64,000 nt of DNA from Candidatus Manganitrophus morganii. GTDB taxonomy: Bacteria; Nitrospirota; Nitrospiria; SBBL01; Manganitrophaceae. Location of the stretch: positions 2,542,001 through 2,606,000 of the forward strand of contig JAJHOH010000001.1 of the NCBI GenBank assembly GCA_021651055.1, given 5' to 3'. Positions 1 through 7,060 of this stretch are shown one piece after another; positions within the stretch are counted from its first letter, which is position 1; each line of letters starts with the position of its first letter. Under the pieces are notes generated by a model, which saw only the letters and a program-made list of their open reading frames with translations, was not told the DNA's origin and did not search any database. Both the position numbers and the translations under genes were made by a program.

Positions 1-1
1 C

Positions 2-385
2 ATTGCGGCGCAGCGGCTGGTTCGAAAAGTCTGCAATGCCTGCAAGAAGTCCTACGCCGCCACCCCCCAGCTTTTAAGCGATCTCGGCCTCTCGCATCTC
101 GTGAACGGGAAGCGGGAGATCACCTTTGCCCGGGGCGAGGGATGTCCCGACTGCCGGGGGAGCGGGTATTCCGGGCGGATCGCCATTTATGAGCTGCTGA
201 TGGCCGACGATCCAATCCGCCAGCTCGTCGTGACGCGCGCCGCCTCCAACGAGGTCCGCAAGTATGCGGCGAACATGAAATTTAAATCGCTTCGCGTCGA
301 AGGCCTTTTCAAGGCAGTCCAGGGAATGACGAGCGTGGAAGAGGTTTTCCGCGTCACCCAGGAATTCGACGGCGACCTCACCTAA
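2..385 (+). CDS. pilB: Type IV pilus assembly ATPase PilB, C-terminal part (cut by window edge)
   Basis: This is the 3' end of the cytoplasmic hexameric ATPase that powers pilus extension, of the GspE/PilB secretion ATPase family. The frame is open from base 2 with no start in the window, so the gene begins upstream. The visible 127 residues hold the zinc-binding tetracysteine of the family: a CNAC pair near the start and a CPDC pair about 35 residues later, followed by RGSGYSGRIAIYELL, which is typical of PilB and GspE. The Walker motifs lie outside the window. A GTG at 101 could be taken as a start but lies inside this conserved block. The platform gene pilC follows after a 228-base gap. 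The assignment to PilB rather than GspE rests on the pilus neighbourhood. Confidence 0.93.
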   Translation: MAAQRLVRKVCNACKKSYAATPQLLSDLGLSHLVNGKREITFARGEGCPDCRGSGYSGRIAIYELLMADDPIRQLVVTRAASNEVRKYAANMKFKSLRVEGLFKAVQGMTSVEEVFRVTQEFDGDLT

Positions 386-613
386 AGACTTCCCCTCTTT
401 GAATCACAATCCATGCGGATTTTTCCTGACAAAAAACGGCCCGGTTGGGTCACAGCCTACATAAGTTTAAATTTCTAACGTCCTTCCTTTCTTCGAATCA
501 AGCCGTTAACCGCATGACTTTTATAGTATTTTAGCGACTTCTTTCCAGAATACCCCAAAGGCATATGACTTGCAAAACTGTGCGATGGGATCACCGCAGG
601 TATAGGGAAGGAC
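386..613. other. Intergenic gap between pilB and pilC
   Basis: This 228-base gap is AT-richer than the flanking genes and has no supportable gene. A TATAGT hexamer at 522-527 could be a -10 element, but no good -35 box lies 16-18 bases upstream. A purine-rich ribosome site (GGGAAGGA) sits just before the pilC start at 614. pilB and pilC usually form one operon, so the length of the gap is slightly unusual. Confidence 0.4.
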
Positions 614-1825
614 ATGCCCACTTTTCGGTACAAAGCGAGAGACAAATACGGCGCCCTCTTTATGGGAACGTTTGAGACCCACGGCAAAGAGGCGGTGGCC
701 GGGCATCTTGATAGTCTCGGTTATATCCCCGTTGCGATCGACGAGGAAAAGCCCGGCCTTTCGCTGGCCGAGCTTCTTCCGCAATTCGAGAGGATCTCTT
801 CCGAGGATTTGATCATCTTCTCTCGGCAATTGGCGACGCTGATCGGCGCCGGGATTCCCTTCATGGCGAGTTTCACCGCGCTGGAGGAGCAGACGGAGAA
901 CCCGAAGCTGAAAAAAGTGATCAACCAGGTGCGGCGGGATGTGGAGGGGGGAAGCACCTTTGCCGATGCCCTTGCGAAGCATCCGAAGGTATTCAGTTCT
1001 CTCTATGTCAGCATGATCAAGGCGGGAGAGACGGGGGGTGTGCTTGATGAAATGCTTAATCGTCTGGCACTGCTGGCGGAGCATGAGGCTGAAACGCGCG
1101 CCCGGATCAAAGCGGCGACGCGTTATCCGAAGATTGTTGTGACAGCTTTGGTCGTCGCCTTTGGGATTTTGATTACCTTCGTTATTCCGAAATTTGCTGC
1201 GCTCTTTGCCAACTTTAAAGTCGAGCTGCCGCTGCCGACCCGGATTATGATCGGGATCAACCAGGTGGCCCACCAGTATGGTCTGCTGATCTTGGTTGTC
1301 GTTGCAGCCGCAATCATCGGGTTTCGGAAGCACGTCAACACGGTGTCCGGAAGGCTTTGGTGGGACGGCGTCAAGCTGAAGATCCCGATCTTCGGACCGA
1401 TCTTCATGAAGGTCGCTCTCTCGCGGTTTGCCCGTGTTTTTGGAACCCTCCACCGAGCGGGTCTTCCGATCCTTCAGACGTTGGAGATCGTTTCGGAGAC
1501 GGTCGGCAACGTGATGATTGCGCGGATTGTCGACAATGTTCGGGACTCTGCCCGGCAAGGGCGTGGGATCGTCCAGCCGATGCGGGTCAGCAAAGTCTTC
1601 CCGCCGATCGTTCTGCAGATGGTGGCGGTTGGAGAGGAGAGCGGCAAAACCGAAGAGATGATGATGAAGGTGTCCGAATATTATGACCGGGATGTCGATT
1701 ATGCAATCAAGAACCTCTCGAGCAGCCTAGAACCGGTACTTCTCGTCGTCATTGGCGGCGCGGTGCTCCTTCTTGCCCTCGCGATCTTTTTACCCTGGTG
1801 GAACCTGATCAATGTGGTCAAATGA
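614..1825 (+). CDS. pilC: Type IV pilus inner-membrane platform protein PilC
   Basis: PilC is the polytopic inner-membrane platform that couples the PilB motor to pilin insertion. The protein has 403 residues, the usual family length. Two T2SSF domains are visible (about 68-190 and 271-393), each with its signature (MIKAGETGG in the first, MVAVGEESGKT in the second). Hydrophobic segments lie near 173-195, 222-243 and 374-395. The ATG at 614 is preceded by GGGAAGGA. The stop overlaps the next gene by 14 bases, which suggests translational coupling with the pilin cluster downstream. GspF is the homologous type II secretion protein; the pil genes nearby favour PilC. Confidence 0.96.
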   Translation: MPTFRYKARDKYGALFMGTFETHGKEAVAGHLDSLGYIPVAIDEEKPGLSLAELLPQFERISSEDLIIFSRQLATLIGAGIPFMASFTALEEQTENPKLKKVINQVRRDVEGGSTFADALAKHPKVFSSLYVSMIKAGETGGVLDEMLNRLALLAEHEAETRARIKAATRYPKIVVTALVVAFGILITFVIPKFAALFANFKVELPLPTRIMIGINQVAHQYGLLILVVVAAAIIGFRKHVNTVSGRLWWDGVKLKIPIFGPIFMKVALSRFARVFGTLHRAGLPILQTLEIVSETVGNVMIARIVDNVRDSARQGRGIVQPMRVSKVFPPIVLQMVAVGEESGKTEEMMMKVSEYYDRDVDYAIKNLSSSLEPVLLVVIGGAVLLLALAIFLPWWNLINVVK

Positions 1826-2240
1826 GGATAAATCGACGCGGGCCGCCAAACTATTTCAAAACGAAGAGGGGAAAGGGGCTCTAGACACACTACTGGTATG
1901 TATTCTGATCGGTATTATGATAACCGTTATCTTTTCTTATTACTCTATGACAGTGCAAGTGGCGAAGGAAGTGACATTGCAGGCAGGGTTGGTCAATCTC
2001 CGAAAGACAATTCAACTCTACCATTTTATGGAACATCAGTATCCGTCGGATCTGGGAAGCCTAGTTCAGAAGCGGCTGGTGTTTCCGGCACGTGAAGATA
2101 CGTTCTTCAAAGAGGAATATCTCAGCTCAGTGACAGCTGATCCGGAGGGACATCTGCTGGATCCGTTCGGAAATCGATATCGGTATGACCCGAGAAACGG
2201 GCGGATCTCTTCGAGAACCCCCGGTTATGAAACATGGTAA
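1812..2240 (+). CDS. Degenerate prepilin-like protein (GspG-like C-terminal region)
   Basis: This 142-residue protein starts inside the end of pilC. It has a single hydrophobic helix at about residues 25-48, preceded by charged residues and the sequence EEGKGALDTLLV. That is the place where a prepilin would carry G/FTLxE, but the Glu at position +5 and the Phe at +1 are missing. The C-terminal half (PSDLGSL, then DPFGNRYRYDP) resembles the C-terminal region of GspG-type pseudopilins, where the DPWGNPY-like motif belongs to the calcium-binding part. It probably joins or regulates the pilus as a minor subunit. Whether PilD can cleave it is uncertain. The ATG at 1812 is inferred from the overlap and the preceding GGTGG. 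Confidence 0.7.
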   Translation: MWSNEDKSTRAAKLFQNEEGKGALDTLLVCILIGIMITVIFSYYSMTVQVAKEVTLQAGLVNLRKTIQLYHFMEHQYPSDLGSLVQKRLVFPAREDTFFKEEYLSSVTADPEGHLLDPFGNRYRYDPRNGRISSRTPGYETW

Positions 2241-2290
2241 CAAGAAGCAAGTCAGTCAACGGCAATCAATCCATAAGGAGGAGAAGGTTC

Positions 2291-2743
2291 ATGAAGACAC
2301 TGAAGAATGAAAAGGGTTTCACCTTGGTCGAGTTGGTGGTCGTCATTGTCGTCCTTGGCCTATTGGCGGCATTTGCGGTTCCAAGGTTTATCGACATCAC
2401 AACTGCGGCCAGAACCTCCAGCGTCAACGGTTTTGCAGGTGGGCTCCGTGCGGCGGTCGCTGTCGTGAAGGCGCAGTACATGATTAATGGAACAGGCACT
2501 TCTCCGGTTACAATGGCAGATGGAACGACGGTTGCCGTGGGGACAGCGGGTACAGCGGCGGGTGTTCCGACTGGATCGGTGGCTGGGATTCAAAGCGCCA
2601 TGAATGACATCGGCGGGTTTACGCCTACCTACGTGCTGGGTGGGACCAGTCTTTTTGTGCCCAGTGGCGGAGGCGCAACATGTCGGGTCGAATACAATGA
2701 CACAACCGGCCTGGTCACTGCGTTGACGGGCGACTGTAGTTAA
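2291..2743 (+). CDS. Type IV major pilin, MSHA-like
   Basis: This is a type IV pilin of 150 residues with a short leader (MKTLKNEKG), then FTLVELVVVIVVLGLLAAFAVPR, the canonical cleavage site, Glu+5 and N-terminal helix. The globular domain is rich in Gly, Ala and Thr. It ends with two cysteines (residues about 139 and 149) that would close a disulfide D-loop as in MshA and PilA pilins. The frame is open further upstream to 2234, but AAGGAGGAGAAGG at 2275-2287 sits exactly before the ATG at 2291, and the leader length fits this start. It is the most canonical pilin in the cluster and so the best candidate for the fibre subunit. Confidence 0.88.
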   Translation: MKTLKNEKGFTLVELVVVIVVLGLLAAFAVPRFIDITTAARTSSVNGFAGGLRAAVAVVKAQYMINGTGTSPVTMADGTTVAVGTAGTAAGVPTGSVAGIQSAMNDIGGFTPTYVLGGTSLFVPSGGGATCRVEYNDTTGLVTALTGDCS

Positions 2744-2836
2744 TCATAGGGCTGTAATTCGATTGATGGGGGCCGTAGCCGGTTAAAAGGACCGCCCTAT
2801 TTTTCCGGCGCACCTCGCCTGGAAGAGAGGACAACC

Positions 2837-3376
2837 GTGGCCAGACCGCGCGGAGAAGCCGGTTTCACGCTGGTGGAAGTAGTGATCATCATCGTTCTGC
2901 TCATGATCCTCGCTGCGGGGGCACTTCCCCGCGCGGGGAACATGGCCGGGACGAAGGCGGCCGCCGCCGCCCGAAAGCTCCAATCGGATATCGCCTATGC
3001 CCAGCAGTTGGCGATGATCCAAAACCTGCGGTATCGGGTCTATTTCAACACCCCGCCGCAGACCCCGGCAAGCGGTTATGCCGTGGTGAATGACGTCAGC
3101 GGCAACGGTTCATGGGGAACGGAGGCGGGAGAGGTTGCACCGGATCCGGCGAACAGCGGGGCTAATCTTTCATTTACACTCAACACCGGTAATTACGCCG
3201 GGATCACGATCTCTGCAGTCGGTTTTACAGGGTCGTACGTTGAGTTCAGCACCCTCGGCGTTCCATTTGATGGGGGTGGAGCCTTGGCAGCAACAAAGTC
3301 AGTTAGTGTGACCGGGGGCGGGGTTACCCGTTCTGTGACCGTAGCCATGGAGACGGGAAAGGTCAGTTTACCGTGA
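2837..3376 (+). CDS. Prepilin-type pseudopilin, GspH/MshC-like
   Basis: This 179-residue protein has a short basic leader (MARPRGEAG) and the cleavage-site sequence FTLVEVVIIIVLLMILAAGALPR, so PilD should process it. The helix is followed by KLQSDIAYAQQLAMIQNLRYRVYF, the pattern of GspH/FimT and MshC pseudopilins. The remainder looks like a beta-rich head. The start is a GTG at 2837 with GGAAGAGAGGA just upstream. It follows the major pilin gene by 93 bases and precedes three further prepilin-type genes with almost no gaps, as in MSHA-type loci. A minor-subunit role in priming pilus assembly is inferred from the family. Confidence 0.85.
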   Translation: MARPRGEAGFTLVEVVIIIVLLMILAAGALPRAGNMAGTKAAAAARKLQSDIAYAQQLAMIQNLRYRVYFNTPPQTPASGYAVVNDVSGNGSWGTEAGEVAPDPANSGANLSFTLNTGNYAGITISAVGFTGSYVEFSTLGVPFDGGGALAATKSVSVTGGGVTRSVTVAMETGKVSLP

Positions 3377-3382
3377 GGGCCA

Positions 3383-3811
3383 ATGCGTTTGACTTTGATC
3401 AGATCGAGTTTGATGTTGGAGCGGGGCTTTACACTGATTGAGATCGTCGTCTTCATCGTTGTTCTCGGCTTTCTCGGCGGCGTGTTGATTCCATTCACCG
3501 TGAGCCTTCGAGGAAGCTCGCAGCCAACGTCGACACAGCAAGCGCTCGCCTTGGCGCAGGCGGAACTCGAACAGGCGGTCGCCCAGAGACGGGCGAGCGG
3601 TTTCGCCGGTGTGACCGCCGGCTGTACCCTGGGATTGATGCCGTCTCCTGCATTTACCTGTACTCGGACTGTCTGTTATGTCCCGGCGGGAAATTTGAAC
3701 GATACAACCTGTGGTCCAACGCCGACCGATTACAAAAGGGTTGAGGTTACGATCAGCCATGCAGCCATCGGAAGTCTGACGGCGGTGACGCTCTTTACCA
3801 ATTACTCATAA
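3383..3811 (+). CDS. Prepilin-type minor pilin, PilV/MshD-like
   Basis: This 142-residue prepilin carries ERGFTLIEIVVFIVVLGFLGGVLIPFTV after an N-terminal leader of about 14 residues. After the helix comes QQALALAQAELEQAVAQRRASGFAG, which is typical of PilV/GspI and MshD-type minor pilins. Four cysteines lie in the second half, so disulfides are likely. The gene starts 6 bases after the stop of its upstream neighbour and ends 9 bases before the next gene, which indicates one operon. The role is a minor pilus subunit in the inner-membrane priming complex or at the tip. The family is clear, but which named minor pilin it matches is not. Confidence 0.82.
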   Translation: MRLTLIRSSLMLERGFTLIEIVVFIVVLGFLGGVLIPFTVSLRGSSQPTSTQQALALAQAELEQAVAQRRASGFAGVTAGCTLGLMPSPAFTCTRTVCYVPAGNLNDTTCGPTPTDYKRVEVTISHAAIGSLTAVTLFTNYS

Positions 3812-3820
3812 GGATGAACG

Positions 3821-4402
3821 GTGTTGGATCAGCAGTATCGAGAAGGATATCGAAAAGGGGAAGATCTCTCAGGCCGGAGAACGCGATCGGCCGGAGCTGG
3901 TTTGCTGATTGCAGACCAGCGAGGGTTCACCCTCATCGAGCTGGTTCTCACGATCATTCTGGTCGGCATTATTGCCGGGATGGCATCGGTTTTCCTCCGG
4001 CAAGGATTGAATGCGTTTGTTGCGGAGGATGCGCGGGCCGACATCACAAACCAGGGACGGCTTGCCATTGAGCGAATGGCGCGCGAGATGCGGATGATTC
4101 GAAGCCGAACCGCCGCCGATCTTCCCGGTTGCTGTACCAATCCTTCAACGACATTTAATTTTATTGACATGTCGGGGAGCAACATCACTTATTCTTTGAC
4201 TGGAAACACGATCACTCGGAACCTGATCCCTCTGGCGGCGGGCGATGTGGTCACTGTGGATTTTAGACATTACCAGCAGGATGGGGTGACGTTAGCGACG
4301 ACCGCGGCGCAGGTTTGGAGCATCCAAGTCGATCTGACCGTCACAAAGAGCGGCGAATCGCAGGCGTATCGGGTTCGGGTTCACCCAAGGAATTTCGTAT
4401 GA
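3821..4402 (+). CDS. Prepilin-type minor pilin, PilW/MshO-like
   Basis: The 193-residue protein has an unusually long leader (about 34 residues) before RGFTLIELVLTIILVGIIAGMA, the prepilin cleavage site and helix. It continues with DITNQGRLAIERMAREMRMIRS, the pattern of PilW/GspJ and MshO minor pilins. Two adjacent cysteines (GCCTN) lie near residue 104. The start is a GTG at 3821 after AAGGATGAACG. A shorter leader from an internal start is possible, but I see no better candidate. The stop overlaps the start of the next gene (ATGA), so the two are probably translationally coupled. A minor pilus subunit is the likely role. Confidence 0.82.
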   Translation: MLDQQYREGYRKGEDLSGRRTRSAGAGLLIADQRGFTLIELVLTIILVGIIAGMASVFLRQGLNAFVAEDARADITNQGRLAIERMAREMRMIRSRTAADLPGCCTNPSTTFNFIDMSGSNITYSLTGNTITRNLIPLAAGDVVTVDFRHYQQDGVTLATTAAQVWSIQVDLTVTKSGESQAYRVRVHPRNFV

Positions 4403-6159
4403 GCCACTTCTTGATTCTGGAGACGGAACGGGGAATCGCGCTGATCGCGGCGGTTTTTCTGATTGTCGTCTTCGGTTTTCTCGGTGTCTCCGTCGTCTCG
4501 CTGGTCGGCACGCAGGGATTCTCTGCGATGAACGAGGTGAGATCGGATCAGGCCTTTTTCATCGCCGCGGGGGGGATGCAGATGGCCCGGTATCAGTTCG
4601 AAACGGGAACCCCTTGCGCCGGGCTGACCAACGCCGTTCCGACGGCGCTGGGAGCAGGAAGCTTTACCACTGTCGGGACGGCCTACAATCCGGTGTCCAC
4701 CCTTGTCGATCAGGCCGGCGGGATCACTAGTTCCGTGGCGACGATTCCGGTCGACGCCATCGCGGGTTATGCGCCGCACGGACGCATCCGCATTGATGCG
4801 GAGTCGATCGATTATACCGGAACGTCCACGGACGCGCTGGTCTGCGGCGCCCCGGCCTGTTTCACCGGCGCGGAGCGGGGCGCGGACGGAACGACGGCCG
4901 CCGCCCATGCAAACAATGCCCAGGTGACTCAGAGCCAATGCCTGATCCGCTCGATCGGAACGGTCGGCGGACCGCTCGGCAACAGCCAACGGGTTATCGA
5001 GGTGGGTCTGTCTAACAGCGGTCCCTCGGTTCAAACCGGCGAGAACACGATTTCGGGTCATCCCTCGGACACCGTAACGCTGGACATCCCGTTACCGACT
5101 CCCGTCGATCCGACGCGCTCCTTTCTTCTTTTCAATACCCGTCACAATCACAACGAGCCGACCGGCGCAATGCTCCGCGGCCAGATCCTCGATGCGAATA
5201 CGATCCGGTTTCAACAGAGGACAAACGCGTCCCGGCCGATCACAATCCGGTGGTATGTGGTGGCGTACCCCGCCGGTGTCAACGTGCAGCGCGGCTCCAT
5301 TACCCAAAGCAACGCGGTGGTGAATGTCGGCGCTGCACAAGGTTTTGCAGGGGTATCCTCTTTAAGTCAGGCCTTCGTGACCTGGTCGAAAACGCCCGAC
5401 CCGGACCATGTCACTTGGGATAACAATGACCCGATTCTCGGGGAGCTGACGAGTCCGACCAATCTTCAATTTCGGGCGACGGATGCCGATAATACCCATA
5501 CCGTCTGGTGGCAGGTGATCGAGTTTACCAACCCGGCCGACATTTTTGTCCAGAAGGGGACCATCGGTCCAACGGCGATGAATCAAGGGGGGCCTACTGC
5601 TCAAACCGTTACGGCGACACTTCCGATCGCAGTCGATGTCAGCAAGACATTCGTGTTGGTGGGATATCGGACGTCGAGGGGCCAAGACGAAGACGACATC
5701 GTCGGGGCCCGGATGCTGCGGGCACAATTGACCGGCCCGACCACCATCACCATCGATCGCGCCACAAGGCGGACCGCCAGAATCGAAGAGATCACCTGGC
5801 AGGCGATCGAACTGAGAGATGGCTCCAACGTTCAACACGGAAGCGAGACCTTTCCCAACAGCGATCCACTGGAGACCGTCAACTTGGCGACCCCGGTCGA
5901 CGTGACCCGTTCCGTTGCCTTCGCGTCGGTTCAACCGGCGGCGGGACAGAGCATGGGCCGCTCTCCGTATGCTCCGAACAACGGTTCCGATTCCGATTTT
6001 GTCGGCGTCGGCTCGGTCACCATGGCCTTGTCTCCGACCCAGATCACGATGCAGCGAAGCAATACCAATTCGTCGGCCGACATCGGCTGGTTTGTCGTCG
6101 AGTTCGGGTCGGGCGGCGGGGGGCAGCCTCGGATCGATTGGATCGAGCGGTTTCAGTAG
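4399..6159 (+). CDS. PilX/MshP-like minor pilin with four tandem beta modules
   Basis: This 586-residue protein begins with ERGIALIAAVFLIVVFGFLG, a PilX/MshP-type membrane helix that lacks the standard G/FTLxE site. Residues about 127-176 form a small motif (DAESIDYTG, FTGAERGADGTTAAAH). From residue 211 to 569 the sequence is a tandem array of four modules of 85-94 residues. Each opens with VQxG (211, 296, 384, 478) and closes with a Trp-containing strand (WYVVAY, WQVIEF, WQAIEL, WFVVEF). Most PilX/MshP proteins are far shorter. The head is therefore a repeat stalk or ligand-binding array, plausibly exposed at the pilus tip. The ATG at 4399 overlaps the preceding stop; an open frame further upstream is coincidental. 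Confidence 0.85.
   Translation: MSHFLILETERGIALIAAVFLIVVFGFLGVSVVSLVGTQGFSAMNEVRSDQAFFIAAGGMQMARYQFETGTPCAGLTNAVPTALGAGSFTTVGTAYNPVSTLVDQAGGITSSVATIPVDAIAGYAPHGRIRIDAESIDYTGTSTDALVCGAPACFTGAERGADGTTAAAHANNAQVTQSQCLIRSIGTVGGPLGNSQRVIEVGLSNSGPSVQTGENTISGHPSDTVTLDIPLPTPVDPTRSFLLFNTRHNHNEPTGAMLRGQILDANTIRFQQRTNASRPITIRWYVVAYPAGVNVQRGSITQSNAVVNVGAAQGFAGVSSLSQAFVTWSKTPDPDHVTWDNNDPILGELTSPTNLQFRATDADNTHTVWWQVIEFTNPADIFVQKGTIGPTAMNQGGPTAQTVTATLPIAVDVSKTFVLVGYRTSRGQDEDDIVGARMLRAQLTGPTTITIDRATRRTARIEEITWQAIELRDGSNVQHGSETFPNSDPLETVNLATPVDVTRSVAFASVQPAAGQSMGRSPYAPNNGSDSDFVGVGSVTMALSPTQITMQRSNTNSSADIGWFVVEFGSGGGGQPRIDWIERFQ
5029..6105 (+). repeat. Four tandem protein modules encoded in the PilX-like gene
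   Basis: The modules cover residues 211-295, 296-383, 384-477 and 478-569 of the protein that starts at 4399. Shared marks are VQxG at the start, a central strand with Ser and aromatic residues (SFLLF, AFVTW, TFVLVGY), an acidic stretch before a GxL or RxQL turn, and the closing Trp strand. Divergence between copies is large, so the array is old and not a recent slippage product. Confidence 0.8.
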
Positions 6160-6175
6160 AAGAAGGATTTTCTTC

Positions 6176-7060
6176 ATGGGTCATTCGGTATTAAAGACGG
6201 AGCGTGGAATCGCCCTCATCGCGGCGGTCTTCTTGATCGTCGTCTTCGGCTTCCTCGGCATTGCCGTTGTCTCCCTGGTCGGCACGCAGGGATTCTCCGC
6301 AATGAACGAGGTGAAATCGGACCAAGCCTTTTTTGTCGCGGAGGGAGGAACGGAATTTAGCCAGCGCTTCCTGGCGCAGAACCTTCAGTGGTATCGGAGC
6401 ACGGTCGATCCGATTCTCATCCCGGCCACGAATTTGGGAGCCGGGTCTTTTAATGTGAGTGTGAACCTGCCGGCGACGATGCTGAGAACCCGCATCCCAG
6501 ATGACACTTCGATCGCGCCGATCCGCGTTTATACCACAAACCGGTTCCCGGCAAGCGGATTTTTACAGATCGAGGAGGACCTCACCGGGGACGCAGAATT
6601 CGTCTTCTACAGTGGGATTGTCGGAAACACCTTCACCGGAATATCACGGGGACAGACGGTCGACGGGGTGTCAAACGGCGCTTCGGCCCACGAACGGGGC
6701 CACCGGGTTTATCCGGTGACGACCCTCACCGTCGCGCTGGCCAACAGTTGCGCAGCCCCCGCATCATTCACGGTGGCTGCTCATCCAAAGTTTCTCGGCG
6801 CGGGAACGGTCAACATCGACGAGGAAGAGATCAGTTACACAGGGTCGACGATCGCCGGAGGCACGATGACCTTCACCGGCGTAACGCGCTGCCAGAATGG
6901 GACCGCCTCCGCCCCCCATAACAACGGCAGGCCGGTGACGCCGCTGTTGGCGGAGGGGACCCTCCCCGATCTTGAAGCGGAGATTATTTCGACCGGAACG
7001 GTCAGTCTGGCCGCAGTGGGGAACGCGGCCCGATCGGTTCGCAAAACAGTGCAACGATAA
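6176..7060 (+). CDS. PilX/MshP-like minor pilin, paralogue of the preceding gene
   Basis: This 294-residue protein shares its first 58 residues almost exactly with the upstream gene (TERGIALIAAVFLIVVFGFL, then SLVGTQGFSAMNEV), so the two N-termini are duplicates. The heads differ. Here two copies of a short motif occur at about residues 118-180 and 203-254, each with an E-x-x-YTG or FYSG strand, FTGxxR, and a Gly/His-rich end. The first gene has one copy of the same motif. No four-module array is present. The ATG at 6176 gives the conserved N-terminus; the open frame upstream of it overlaps the previous gene and is rejected. It is probably another minor pilus subunit. Confidence 0.83.
   Translation: MGHSVLKTERGIALIAAVFLIVVFGFLGIAVVSLVGTQGFSAMNEVKSDQAFFVAEGGTEFSQRFLAQNLQWYRSTVDPILIPATNLGAGSFNVSVNLPATMLRTRIPDDTSIAPIRVYTTNRFPASGFLQIEEDLTGDAEFVFYSGIVGNTFTGISRGQTVDGVSNGASAHERGHRVYPVTTLTVALANSCAAPASFTVAAHPKFLGAGTVNIDEEEISYTGSTIAGGTMTFTGVTRCQNGTASAPHNNGRPVTPLLAEGTLPDLEAEIISTGTVSLAAVGNAARSVRKTVQR

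Noticed and set aside
101-385. GTG at 101 as the start of a small independent gene
   Set aside because: The same frame is open to base 2 and includes the first cysteine pair of the PilB zinc motif, so it is the end of pilB.
521-1558. Long minus-strand open frame opposite pilC
   Set aside because: It lies fully over a conserved PilC reading frame and its product shows no domain or ribosome site.
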